From: an uncultured Actinomycetes bacterium
Lineage (GTDB): Bacteria > Actinomycetota > Acidimicrobiia > Acidimicrobiales > RAAP-2
Assembly (NCBI GenBank): GCA_903924205.1
Contig: CAIYAP010000006.1
Span: forward strand, 42,567-106,566
Direction of reading: 5' to 3'
DNA: 64,000 nt
In this document: one piece after another, positions 28,704 to 37,969 of the stretch
Numbering within the stretch: position 1 is the stretch's first letter
Layout of the letters: the number at the start of each line of letters is the position of its first letter
Program-made: the position numbers and the translations under genes
The notes under the pieces: model-generated
What the model was told of the DNA's origin: nothing
What the model saw: only the letters and a program-made list of their open reading frames with translations
The model's database searches: none

Positions 28704-29218
28704 GCGAACTTCTCACCGTCACGACGAGCACGAGCCATTTCCCGTTCGGCATCTCGCTTCTTGATGTCCTGGCGACGGTCGTGTGCTTTTCGGCCTCGAG
28801 CGACCGCGACTTCAATTTTGGCGCGCCCGTCTTTGAAATACATCTTCAGCGGGACGATGGTTAGCGGCTGCGTGGCGAGAAGGCCCGCGATTTCGTCAAC
28901 TTCGTCGCGATGCGCGAGGAGCTTTCGCTTCCGATCGGGATCGTGGCTCCCAAAACCCACGGCAAAACGCCATGGTGGGATATGAGTTTGGAAAAGCCAC
29001 AATTCGCCACCTTCGACTCGGCAGTAGCCGTCACCAATTTGGGCTTTACCTTCTCGGAGGCTCTTTACTTCGGAGCCACCGAGAACAAGGCCGCATTCGA
29101 GGGATCGAAGGATTTCGTAATCGTGGCGGGCTCGGCGATTGGTCGCCACGACACGGTCGCCGTTGCCGCCAGCTCGAGCAGCCGCTCTCTTCGCTTGTTC
29201 ACGCTTTGCTCGAGCCAT
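28700..29218 (-). CDS. smpB: SsrA-binding protein
   Basis: VATNRRARHDYEILRSLECGLVLGGSEVKSLREGKAQIGDGYCRVEGGELWLFQTHI; RKLLAHRDEVDEIAGLLA; KKRDAERE. Confidence 0.97.
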   Translation of the reverse strand: MARAKREQAKRAAARAGGNGDRVVATNRRARHDYEILRSLECGLVLGGSEVKSLREGKAQIGDGYCRVEGGELWLFQTHIPPWRFAVGFGSHDPDRKRKLLAHRDEVDEIAGLLATQPLTIVPLKMYFKDGRAKIEVAVARGRKAHDRRQDIKKRDAEREMARARRDGEKFA

Positions 29219-29311
29219 CTCTCTAGCGTACCGAGGGGGAGTGATGGCATCACCCGCGGGTGAACATCACACTTCTAGCATTGACACGTTTCTTGACTAG
29301 AGGAGGTCGCC

Positions 29312-29869
29312 ATGGCGACTACGCACACTGTCCACACGATTACCTACACATCCACGATTTGGCAGTACGTCTTGCTGGCGATTCGCGTCTATTTGGGCTT
29401 GACCATTGCTGCACACGGTTACGGGAAGTTTTTTAAGGGCGGGAAGATTGCCGGTACGGCTGGCTGGATGGAATCCATCGGCATGCGTCCGGGAAAAATT
29501 AACGCTTTCATGGCTGCCACCACCGAAATCGGTGCGGGCGCCCTGCTGGTCCTCGGTCTGCTGACGCCACTGGCCTGCGCCGCGGTGATCTCACTGATGG
29601 TGGTGGCCATTGTCACCGTTCACGGCCGCAACGGATTTTTCATTTTCAACCAGGGCCAGGGCATCGAGTATTGCCTGACGTTGGCCATTTTTGCGCTCAT
29701 TCCCAGTGCCTTCACGCGACTCGACAAGTATTCGCTGGACTTTCACATTTCGAAGCTGCACTGGTTTAACCGTCCGAGCCACGCCGTCGCGGCCACCTTG
29801 GTGGTTGGCCTGGGTGGCGCCTTGTTGCAACTCATCGCCTGTTTCCGTCCGAACCGCGCTGCGAAGTAG
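29312..29869 (+). CDS. DoxX-family membrane protein
   Basis: [38 protein letters not shown]...[22 protein letters not shown]. Confidence 0.9.
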   Translation: MATTHTVHTITYTSTIWQYVLLAIRVYLGLTIAAHGYGKFFKGGKIAGTAGWMESIGMRPGKINAFMAATTEIGAGALLVLGLLTPLACAAVISLMVVAIVTVHGRNGFFIFNQGQGIEYCLTLAIFALIPSAFTRLDKYSLDFHISKLHWFNRPSHAVAATLVVGLGGALLQLIACFRPNRAAK

Positions 29870-30615
29870 TGCCGACCTCGCGCGCCGACGGCCGTGCCGT
29901 CAACGAAACTCGCCCAATCAGTTTTCACCGCGACTTCACAGAATTTGCCGCGGGTTCGGTTCTGGTCTCTTTTGGCCGCACGCGAGTCCTGTGCACGGCA
30001 TCGGTGGAGAGCGATGTTCCGCGTTGGCTCAAGGGCAGTGGCCGAGGCTGGGTGACGGCTGAATACTCTTTGTTGCCCGGTTCTACACCCGAACGTGCAT
30101 CTCGCGAAGCCGCCAAGGGCAAGCAGTCTGGTCGCACGCAGGAAATCCAGCGCCTCATTGGTCGTAGCCTTCGCGCCGTGACGAACCTGGAATTGATGCC
30201 GGACATTTCCATCACGGTGGACTGCGACGTGATTCAAGCCGATGGTGGCACTCGCACCGCCGCGATTTGCGGGGGCTACGTAGCGCTTCACGACGCGTTG
30301 AGTCGATTGATCACTGATGGTCTCGTCGCCCAGCACCCCCTCACTACCGAGGTGGCGGCTATTTCTGTGGGGATTGTCAATGGCCTCTGTGTTGCCGACT
30401 TGCCGTACGTGGAGGACTCCGCCGCCGACGTGGATATGAACGTGGTGATGACGGGCGCCGGCGAACTGGTTGAAGTCCAGGGCACAGCCGAGCATCGCAC
30501 CTTCAGCCGTGAGCAGTTGTCCACCTTGCTCGACCTCGCTGACGGTGCGGTCTCGCAAATTGTGGCGCTGCAGCGAGCGACACTCTCGACCCCTCCCGCG
30601 CCTCGCGTTCGATGA
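29869..30615 (+). CDS. rph: Ribonuclease PH
   Basis: [76 protein letters not shown] start overlaps the upstream TAG by 1 nt. Confidence 0.96.
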   Translation: MPTSRADGRAVNETRPISFHRDFTEFAAGSVLVSFGRTRVLCTASVESDVPRWLKGSGRGWVTAEYSLLPGSTPERASREAAKGKQSGRTQEIQRLIGRSLRAVTNLELMPDISITVDCDVIQADGGTRTAAICGGYVALHDALSRLITDGLVAQHPLTTEVAAISVGIVNGLCVADLPYVEDSAADVDMNVVMTGAGELVEVQGTAEHRTFSREQLSTLLDLADGAVSQIVALQRATLSTPPAPRVR

Positions 30616-31199
30616 CCGCCTACGTCCTCGCGACCGCTAACGCCCACAAAGTCGAGGAAATTTCGGCGATATTGGCGCCCTTGGGCGTGACCTTGATTCC
30701 GCGTCCACAGGACCTCGGCGACGTGATCGAAGATGGCGACACTCTGGAGGAGAACGCGCTCATTAAAGCTCGAGCTTTGGTGGCGCACACGGGCAAGGCA
30801 GCAATTGCCGATGACACGGGTTTGTTCGTTGATGCTCTGGAGGGACTTCCGGGTGTGAAATCGGCTCGCTACGCGGGCGAACACGCCACTGATCTTGACA
30901 ATGTCGACAAACTTTTGGGTGCGCTGGAGTCGGTACCCGACCCACTGCGGACGGCCCGTTTCATCACCGTGGCGGCGGTGGCCTATCCGGACGGATCATG
31001 GTTCGTGGTGGAAGGCGAGATGCCGGGCCATATTGGTCACGGTCCGAAGGGTCTGAATGGATTTGGTTACGATCCCATCTTCGTTCCGACCGAGGTGGCG
31101 CCACGAACGTTGGCGGAGATTTCACCCGAGGAAAAGAACGAACTCTCGCACCGCGGACATGCTTTTCGAGCTCTCGCGGTAGCTCTGGCGACGCGCTAA
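30612..31199 (+). CDS. rdgB: Non-canonical purine NTP pyrophosphatase (RdgB/HAM1)
   Basis: [57 protein letters not shown]. Confidence 0.95.
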   Translation: MTAYVLATANAHKVEEISAILAPLGVTLIPRPQDLGDVIEDGDTLEENALIKARALVAHTGKAAIADDTGLFVDALEGLPGVKSARYAGEHATDLDNVDKLLGALESVPDPLRTARFITVAAVAYPDGSWFVVEGEMPGHIGHGPKGLNGFGYDPIFVPTEVAPRTLAEISPEEKNELSHRGHAFRALAVALATR

Positions 31200-31237
31200 G
31201 CGATTCGACGCGCCATGGGCGTTCCTATTCTGACTGC

Positions 31238-31873
31238 GTGAACTCTCTGCCCGTGCTGCCGATGATGCCATCGCCACAGGTGGTCTTTCCCTACCAAGTC
31301 ACCGCCCTGCACGTCAGCGATACTCGAATGATGGCCCTCTTGGCCGAGGTTTCAGCGACGACCAAGCGCTTCGGGGTATGGAATCTCAACCAGCCACCGG
31401 GGGAGGGTCGCCTCCTCGGGACCATGGTGACGATTGAAAAAGAAATCTCGCTCAGCGGTGGGCATTCATTTGTGGTGGTGCGGGGAGAGCAACGACTTGA
31501 AATTGACGGGTGGCTAGCCAGCGATGACTATCCACGAGCTCGCGTTCGCTTGTTGCCCACTCGCGATTGCGTCGTCGACTCGCGGGTGCTGGATGCCGCC
31601 GAAAATGCTCTGCGGGCCGTACGCAATCTCGAAATCGAGATGGACCTCGCCCCACACGCCACCGGCATTGGTGTTCTCGATAGCGATGTGGGAGTGCGCA
31701 CGTGGCAGATTTGCGCGATGACGTCGGCATCCAATACGGAACAGTTGTTCTTGCTTGGCCTGTCGCAGCCCGATGAGCGAATGCGCGAAGTGGCAGAGTG
31801 GTGCTGCGATCGATATGGCGAATTGCAGCGCACGCTAGTGGCCCAGGGGGATTTGCTCCCCCCGGACGACTAG
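31238..31873 (+). CDS. Stand-alone LON N-terminal (substrate-binding) domain protein
   Basis: LPVLPMMPSPQVVFPYQVTALHVSDTRMMALL...ERMREVAEWCCDRYGELQ; GTG at 31238, ORF track start 30998 overlaps rdgB. Confidence 0.78.
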   Translation: MNSLPVLPMMPSPQVVFPYQVTALHVSDTRMMALLAEVSATTKRFGVWNLNQPPGEGRLLGTMVTIEKEISLSGGHSFVVVRGEQRLEIDGWLASDDYPRARVRLLPTRDCVVDSRVLDAAENALRAVRNLEIEMDLAPHATGIGVLDSDVGVRTWQICAMTSASNTEQLFLLGLSQPDERMREVAEWCCDRYGELQRTLVAQGDLLPPDD

Positions 31874-32244
31874 CGCACGTTTAGAAGGTCAACAACGAAA
31901 ATAAGCGTTTCGCCTGGCGCAATGACGCCACCGGCACCGCGATCGCCGTAACCAAGGTGCGCGGGGATAACGAGGCGACGGCGACCGCCCACCTTCATTC
32001 CCTGCACGCCTTGGTCCCAGCCGGCAATGACGTAGCCCGCGCCCAAGGGGAACGACAGCGGTTCACCGCGGTCCCAAGAGGCATCAAACTGCTCGCCACT
32101 GGAGGCGGACACACCGACGTAGTGCACATCAATCATGGTGCCAGCGACCGCTTCGGTGCCGTCACCCACGGTGATGTCCTCGATGATGAGGTCGGCGGGG
32201 GCCGCTCCCATGTGGGGCTCAACTAAGGGCTTTTCAGAACTCAT
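31870..32244 (-). CDS. FKBP-type peptidyl-prolyl isomerase
   Basis: VHYVGVSASSGEQFDASWDRGEPLSFPLGAGYVIAGWDQGVQGMKVGGRRRLVIPAHLGYGDRGAGGVIAPGETLIFVVDLL. Confidence 0.96.
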   Translation of the reverse strand: MSSEKPLVEPHMGAAPADLIIEDITVGDGTEAVAGTMIDVHYVGVSASSGEQFDASWDRGEPLSFPLGAGYVIAGWDQGVQGMKVGGRRRLVIPAHLGYGDRGAGGVIAPGETLIFVVDLLNVR

Positions 32245-32276
32245 GGCGATGATCGTAGTGCGCGGCCGAAACTGGC

Positions 32277-34202
32277 TTAGTACTTGCGACGGGGCTTGCG
32301 GTCACTGGCACCCGGACGGCGGGTGTCAGGACGACGACCGCCATCAGGACGACGACCGGCACCGGTGCTGCCGCTCTGGGGGCGAAAGCCACCCTGGACG
32401 CGCACGTTGTGCCCTTCGAGTCCCTTGGGACCTGACACGACATCGAGCGCCACGGTCTGGCCCTTTGACAGCACGCGGCCATCGTTGCCCATTACCTGAG
32501 AGAAGTGGATGAAGACTTCTTCTCCACTCTCGCGGGTGGCAAAGCCGTAGCCCTTGAGCTCGTTGAAAAAGGTCACCGTGGCGGTCGGGCGTGAGTCGCT
32601 TCGGTCATCGCGGAATCGCGGACGGTCATCGCGACGCTCACCCTCGCGCGGGGCGCGGCGCTCATCACGGAATGCCGGACGCTCTTCGCGAAACGACGGA
32701 CGCTCATCACGGAATGCCGGACGATCGCCATCGCGAGCCGGGCGACGGTCATCACGGAATGCCGGGCGCTCTTCACGGAAACTCGGACGATCACCATCTC
32801 GAGCGGGGCGACGGTCATCGCGGAAAGCCGGACGATCGCCATCGCGAGCGGGGCGACGGTCGTCGCGGGGTCCACGTCGGTCGTCACGAGGTCCGCGACG
32901 CGAATCGCGCGGTGTCCAGTCATCACGACGCGGTGAACGCTCACGTCGGTCGCCTTCGCGACGAGCTCCCGCGGGGGGAGTGTCGTAGGAGAAGGGGCCT
33001 TCGAGTTCGCTCAGCGCGATGGGCTCCGGCTTGTGGGCCTTGCCGATGAGGGGGCGCGAGTCCTCCTGCTTCGGCTGCAGACGAAGGCCTTCGGCCTCGT
33101 CGCGGGTGCCAATGATGGGCGGGAGGCCCACTTCGCGCATGATCTTCTTCATTTTGCCGACAGTGTCCGCGGCCACGAGGGAGATAACCACGCCGGTCTC
33201 GCCGGCACGGCCGGTTCTACCTGAGCGGTGCACGTAGTCAGACGCCACCTGCGGCGGGTCGTAGTGGATCACGCAGGGGAGCTCTTCAATGTGAATGCCG
33301 CGGGCCGCCACGTCGGTGGCGACGAGAACATCGGCCTCGCCCTTAATGACTTGGCGAAGTGCCGCTTCGCGCTGCGCCTGTGAACGGTCACCGTGCAGCG
33401 GAACGGCACGGACACCCTTGCCGGACAGTTGGAAGGCCAAGCGGTCCACGCCGAACTTGGTGCGGCAGAAAATCACGGCACGACCGTGCTCCTTGACCAC
33501 GTCAACGACGCTGGAAATGCGCTCTTCCTTGCCCACCTTCCAAAAGAAGTGATCCACATCGGTCGGCTCGGAGTCCGAAGCCACGTCGTGGCGGATGGGG
33601 TTCGCAGTGAATTGGCTCACTAACGAACGAACCTCGTTTTCGAAAGTCGCGGAGAACAACATCACCTGACGGTTTTCTTCGGTCAAGGCGATAATGCGCT
33701 GGACAGCAGGCAAGAAGCCCATGTCGGCCATGCGGTCAGCCTCGTCGACGACGACCGTCTTCACGTTGGAGAGGTCAATCTCATCCTGGCGCAAGATGTC
33801 TTCGAGGCGACCCGGGCAGGCAACGACGATGTCGACACCTTCGGCCAGGGACTTACGGGCCTTGGTGTACGAGGTGCCACCGTAGATGGTGATGATACGG
33901 CGACCGCGGTCCGCGGTCAGGGTTGCGAGCTCCTGTTGGACCTGAGCCGCGAGTTCGCGGGTCGGGACCAGAACCAAGCCTTGGGGCTGGTAGGGCTCTG
34001 AGCGTCCGGTGCGAGCCAGCAGCGCGAGACCGAAAGCGAGCGTCTTGCCCGATCCGGTCGGGGCGCGGCCGACGACGTCGCGTCCGGCGAGAGCATCAGG
34101 CAGCGTGGCTTCCTGAATGGGGAAGGGGGACTTGATGCCGCTGGCTTCAAGGCGTTCGACGAGAGGCGTGGGGACGCCCAAGTCACGAAATGACGTGGTC
34201 AT
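32277..34202 (-). CDS. DEAD-box RNA helicase with Arg/Asp repeat linker and C-terminal cold-shock domain
   Basis: APTGSGKTLAF, VVDEADRMADMGF, FSATF, HRSGRTGRAGETG; RDDRRPARDGDRPAFR repeats; ATVTFFNELKGYGFATRESGEEVFIHFSQV; start at 34202. Confidence 0.93.
   Translation of the reverse strand: MTTSFRDLGVPTPLVERLEASGIKSPFPIQEATLPDALAGRDVVGRAPTGSGKTLAFGLALLARTGRSEPYQPQGLVLVPTRELAAQVQQELATLTADRGRRIITIYGGTSYTKARKSLAEGVDIVVACPGRLEDILRQDEIDLSNVKTVVVDEADRMADMGFLPAVQRIIALTEENRQVMLFSATFENEVRSLVSQFTANPIRHDVASDSEPTDVDHFFWKVGKEERISSVVDVVKEHGRAVIFCRTKFGVDRLAFQLSGKGVRAVPLHGDRSQAQREAALRQVIKGEADVLVATDVAARGIHIEELPCVIHYDPPQVASDYVHRSGRTGRAGETGVVISLVAADTVGKMKKIMREVGLPPIIGTRDEAEGLRLQPKQEDSRPLIGKAHKPEPIALSELEGPFSYDTPPAGARREGDRRERSPRRDDWTPRDSRRGPRDDRRGPRDDRRPARDGDRPAFRDDRRPARDGDRPSFREERPAFRDDRRPARDGDRPAFRDERPSFREERPAFRDERRAPREGERRDDRPRFRDDRSDSRPTATVTFFNELKGYGFATRESGEEVFIHFSQVMGNDGRVLSKGQTVALDVVSGPKGLEGHNVRVQGGFRPQSGSTGAGRRPDGGRRPDTRRPGASDRKPRRKY
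32600..32900 (-). repeat. Intragenic degenerate tandem repeats encoding RDDRRPARDGDRP(A/S)FR(D/E)(D/E)RP units
   Basis: Repeated cggaatgccggacgctcttcgcg / gacggtcatcacggaatgccgg blocks inside the helicase gene. Confidence 0.85.
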
Positions 34203-34439
34203 GATTCTCCTGGTGGTCATGAGTTCAAACTCGACCAACCTGAGGACGAATCTAAACTCCAGTGCAATTTGCACCGATGTACAGCAAGGTTCAACTTTAC
34301 ACCAGCGCATGTGCAAAAAACAAGGGGTGAAGTGAAAACTCTCATCTTGGCATCGGCGAAAGTCCAATATTGCTGGTAATTCGCGTGCACAGGTGCGTAA
34401 ATTTGCTCACGAATTACGTACGCAGCACTGTTGTATGAG

Positions 34440-34522
34440 TGCGGGCGAGAGGACTTGAACCTCCACTTCCTTTCGAAAACTGGGACCTAAACCCAGCGCG
34501 TCTGCCATTTCGCCACGCCCGC
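34440..34522 (-). tRNA. tRNA-Leu (anticodon UAG)
   Basis: GCGGGCGTGGCGAAATGGCAGACGCGCTGGGTTTAGGTCCCAGTTTTCGAAAGGAAGTGGAGGTTCAAGTCCTCTCGCCCGCA; long variable arm, acceptor stem pairs. Confidence 0.96.
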
Positions 34523-34597
34523 GGAAACTCCAAGGCTATCGCAGGAGAGCCACCGTTTCGCCGACGCGACACATTCGACCGGTAGATTGAGACGGTG

Positions 34598-35191
34598 ATG
34601 AACAGTGACCCCCAGTTCGACTTTTCCGGCATGAACCTCAATCAGCGTCTGCTGCGGGAACGGATCGTATTTCTCGGTTCGCAGGTCGACCAGGACTCGT
34701 CGAATCGCATTTGCGCCGAGCTCTTGTTGCTGGAAGCTCAGGACCCGACCGCCGACATTGCCTTCTACATCAACTCGCCCGGCGGATCGGTCACTGACGG
34801 CATGGCTATTTACGACACCATGCAGTACGTGGCGTGCGACGTCAGCACCATTTGTCTGGGCATGGCTGCCTCGATGGGCCAGTTCCTGCTGACTGCGGGA
34901 GCCAAGGGGAAGCGTTTTGCCTTACCGAACAGCCGTATCTTGATGCACCAGCCCCTCATCAATGGGACCATTCAGGGCCAAGCTTCCGATATTGCCATTC
35001 AGGCTGAGCAGATTATTTTTATGCGCCGCAACTTGGCAGAAATTACCGCGACGCACACTGGCCAGCCCCTAGAGAAGATCTTGGCTGACTCGGATCGCGA
35101 CCACTGGTTCACGTCGAACGAGGCTGTGGAATATGGCTTCATTGACAAGGTGATTTCCCGCTCGATTCACGCGGCGAGCATCGCTCACTAA
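34598..35191 (+). CDS. clpP: ATP-dependent Clp protease proteolytic subunit
   Basis: [52 protein letters not shown] (Ser), RILMHQPL (His), [18 protein letters not shown] (Asp). Confidence 0.95.
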   Translation: MNSDPQFDFSGMNLNQRLLRERIVFLGSQVDQDSSNRICAELLLLEAQDPTADIAFYINSPGGSVTDGMAIYDTMQYVACDVSTICLGMAASMGQFLLTAGAKGKRFALPNSRILMHQPLINGTIQGQASDIAIQAEQIIFMRRNLAEITATHTGQPLEKILADSDRDHWFTSNEAVEYGFIDKVISRSIHAASIAH

Positions 35192-36118
35192 GTGCCCGAC
35201 CGCACCCCCGCTGTGCCGCCATCAGAGCGGCCCATTCGGGTCGTCTCGGCATCGCCGTCTTTGGGCCAACGGCTCCAACAGATCTGGGGTCATCGAGAGC
35301 TACTGTCCTACCTGATTCGTTCAGAAATCAAGGTGAAGTACAAGTCCTCGGTGCTGGGCATCGCTTGGTCCATGGTGAATCCCGCCATGGTTCTCGCCAT
35401 CTATTTCTTGGTCTTTCAGGTCTTTATGAAAAACGGCGTACCGAACTATGTCTTCATGCTGGGCGCCGGATTAGTGGTGTGGAACTTCTTTGCGCTGACG
35501 GTGAACACCGCGACGAGCGTGATCGTGAACCAGGCCGGCATTGTCAAGAAGGTTGCCTTCCCGCGCGAAATTTTGGTGCTGGCCACCCTGGGGACTTCTC
35601 TGGTGTACCTCTTCATTCAACTTGGTGTTCTGGTGGCATTGATGACCATCTTGGGTCACGCACCGGCATGGGGAATGTTGTGGTTGCTTCCGGTGGCCGT
35701 TGTCGCCCTCGTGCTGCTGACGTCGGCCATCGGCATTTTCTTGTCGGCGGTCAACGTGTACATGCGCGACACCAAGCACTTTGTGGAGATCGGGATTCAA
35801 CTGTGGTTCTGGTTGACGCCCATTGTGTACAGCTTCGAACAGAAGCTGTCACCGATGCTGCACCGCCACGGCATCACCTGGATCTTCTTTCTGAATCCCG
35901 TGACGCCCATTGTCATGGCCTTCCAGCGCGTGTTGTACGCCCAGCCCTACGTCACGTCGACGGTTGCACCTCACGGCACCTTCGCGGAATTACCCACCTG
36001 GTCATCGCTGACCTATCTGGGTCTCCTCGGCGGAGTCATCGCCCTATCGATCGCCGCGCTGCTCGGTGCTATCAGCGTGTTTGGTCGTCTCGAGGGCAAC
36101 TTTGCGGAGGAACTATGA
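35192..36118 (+). CDS. ABC-2 type polysaccharide export permease (Wzm-like)
   Basis: LIRSEIKVKYKSSVLGIAWSMVNPAMVLAIYFLVFQVFM; IWFWLTPIVYS-type segment; followed by a Wzt-like ATPase. Confidence 0.93.
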   Translation: MPDRTPAVPPSERPIRVVSASPSLGQRLQQIWGHRELLSYLIRSEIKVKYKSSVLGIAWSMVNPAMVLAIYFLVFQVFMKNGVPNYVFMLGAGLVVWNFFALTVNTATSVIVNQAGIVKKVAFPREILVLATLGTSLVYLFIQLGVLVALMTILGHAPAWGMLWLLPVAVVALVLLTSAIGIFLSAVNVYMRDTKHFVEIGIQLWFWLTPIVYSFEQKLSPMLHRHGITWIFFLNPVTPIVMAFQRVLYAQPYVTSTVAPHGTFAELPTWSSLTYLGLLGGVIALSIAALLGAISVFGRLEGNFAEEL

Positions 36119-37269
36119 CCTTCGTGGTGAGAGCAGAAAAGGTCTCAAAGAACTTCCGTCTTCATAGCGAACGGCATCGTTCGTTCAAGGACAAACTTCT
36201 GCGACCGGGCCAGGGTGTCGCCACCGACTTTACGGCGCTCACCGATGTCTCATTTGAGATTGCGAGTGGAGAGACCGTGGGCATCTTGGGCCGCAACGGT
36301 TCGGGAAAATCCACGCTGCTCAAGTGCATCTGTGGCGTTCTGCGACCGACCTCCGGTCAGGTCTTGGTGCGCGGGACTCTTGCCGGACTCCTCGAGTTGG
36401 GCGCAGGCTTCCAGCCCGAGCTTTCCGGTCGCGACAACGTGTACCTCTCAGCATCGATGCTCGGAATGTCGACAAAGTCGGTGGATGCCATTTTCGACGA
36501 GATCGTTGGTTTTGCCGAGCTGGAGCAATTCATTGATACCCCGGTGAAGTTCTATTCCTCGGGGATGTATGTCCGCCTCGGATTCTCCGTCGCGGTAAGC
36601 GTCGAACCCGAGATCTTGGTGGTGGACGAAGTGTTAGCGGTGGGCGACGAGCGATTCCAGGCGAAGTGCATGGATCGAATTCGTCAGTTCCAGCGCGATG
36701 GTCGGACGATCTTGCTCGTCTCGCACAATGCTGACCAGGTGCGAACGCTCTGTGATCGCACCCTGGTGTTAGATCGCTCTCAACTGGCTTTCGACGGCCC
36801 TGCTGCCGATGGCGTTCGTGTCTTTCGTGAGCGATTGATGGGCACGACGTCGGTGGTGGGCGATGACGGGCCACCGCGATCAGCGGGGACCATTGATGCG
36901 GTTTCCACCCCCTCGGGGCGATTCGTCGCCACCACGGGTGAAAAGTGGGAGATGTCGGTGGCGGTGACGGCACATCAGGCCATCGAAGGTCACTTTGTCA
37001 TGGAACTGCACAATGATCGAGGCGAACTCATGGTTCGTTCGGACTGGGAAGTCGCTCCCGTGTCACTTTCTCCCGGAGCCCACGTCATCCACGTCGACGC
37101 ACCATCCATGTCCCTTCTGGATGGTGCGTACCAAGTCAGCGTCGGCATCGTCAGTGATTTGGGCAGTCAAGCGGTGATATGGCGAGAGCAGGCGGCGGTG
37201 CTGGAAGTGACCTATCGCGGCCGTGGATCTGGACTCATCCAGCTCGCTCCACGCGTCCGCGTTAGCTAA
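36115..37269 (+). CDS. Wzt-like polysaccharide ABC transporter ATP-binding protein with C-terminal extension
   Basis: LGRNGSGKSTLLKCICGVLRPTSG; FYSSGMYVRLGFSVAVSVEPEILVVDEVLAVGD; C-terminal beta-rich Wzt_C-like region; ATGA overlap at 36115. Confidence 0.92.
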   Translation: MTFVVRAEKVSKNFRLHSERHRSFKDKLLRPGQGVATDFTALTDVSFEIASGETVGILGRNGSGKSTLLKCICGVLRPTSGQVLVRGTLAGLLELGAGFQPELSGRDNVYLSASMLGMSTKSVDAIFDEIVGFAELEQFIDTPVKFYSSGMYVRLGFSVAVSVEPEILVVDEVLAVGDERFQAKCMDRIRQFQRDGRTILLVSHNADQVRTLCDRTLVLDRSQLAFDGPAADGVRVFRERLMGTTSVVGDDGPPRSAGTIDAVSTPSGRFVATTGEKWEMSVAVTAHQAIEGHFVMELHNDRGELMVRSDWEVAPVSLSPGAHVIHVDAPSMSLLDGAYQVSVGIVSDLGSQAVIWREQAAVLEVTYRGRGSGLIQLAPRVRVS

Positions 37270-37921
37270 ATCGCGGGTAGGCCCGCAAGGCGCCGAATCT
37301 TCCCAGTTTGCCCACGTCATAGGGATGGTGGGCGCCCGCCAGCAATCGACGATCGCCGCGAGAGTTTCCGTACGCGAAAATCTCCGGCGGCTCGGCGAAG
37401 GCCTGCGTGTCTATCCACTCTTGCAAACGGCGCATCTTCTCGGCACCGCGACAATTGCGTCCAAGGTAGCCACCGGTGAGTTGACCGCGAGGGTCTACGG
37501 CGAGCCGTGTACCAATCGCGTGATGCGCGCCCAAAGACTGAGCGATCATCGTCACATAAATCTCTGGTGAGGCGGAGACGATAACGACATGGTGACCTTG
37601 CTCTACGTGCCAGGTCAGGCGACGCACCACGTGGGATCGAGCGTCTCGAGTGAGGTGATGGCGAGCAAAGTCGGCGGACGCCACGGTGACGCGTTCGAGT
37701 GATTGACCCTTGAGGGCGTCTCGGAAAAGTAATTCTTTGGCGTCATCAGCGGTGGTCCCGCTGCGCAGAGAGCCCCAGAGAAGTTGGGGCGCGTGGTGCA
37801 TCATTGCGGGTGTCACCGAGCCTCGACGACCGACGTGCCTGAGCCACTTAACGACCGATCCCCCCTCGGTGAGAGTTCCATCAAGGTCAAAAGCGGCAAC
37901 GACGGGACGCGGTTCAGGCAT
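37262..37921 (-). CDS. HAD-IB family phosphatase
   Basis: AAFDLDGTLTEGGSVVKWL; VIVSASPEIYV; AYGNSRGDRRLLAGA; start moved to 37921. Confidence 0.9.
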   Translation of the reverse strand: MPEPRPVVAAFDLDGTLTEGGSVVKWLRHVGRRGSVTPAMMHHAPQLLWGSLRSGTTADDAKELLFRDALKGQSLERVTVASADFARHHLTRDARSHVVRRLTWHVEQGHHVVIVSASPEIYVTMIAQSLGAHHAIGTRLAVDPRGQLTGGYLGRNCRGAEKMRRLQEWIDTQAFAEPPEIFAYGNSRGDRRLLAGAHHPYDVGKLGRFGALRAYPRFS

Positions 37922-37969
37922 GCCAGTGAGTTTGCCAGAACAGGGCTCGTGGCTCGGTACTCTTGACGC

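Noticed and set aside
29743-30558. 271-aa minus-strand ORF opposite rph
   Set aside because: rph and the DoxX-family gene are clearly coding on the plus strand; this is an antisense shadow.
32600-32900. Repeats considered as a CRISPR array
   Set aside because: Repeats are in frame within a helicase CDS, without unique spacers of constant length.
32554-33049. Plus-strand Ser/Arg- and His/Gly-rich ORFs
   Set aside because: Antisense readings of the helicase repeat region.
35365-36114. N-terminal extension of ORF 35365..37269
   Set aside because: Alternate-frame overlap with the permease gene; the Wzt-like protein starts at the ATGA at 36115.
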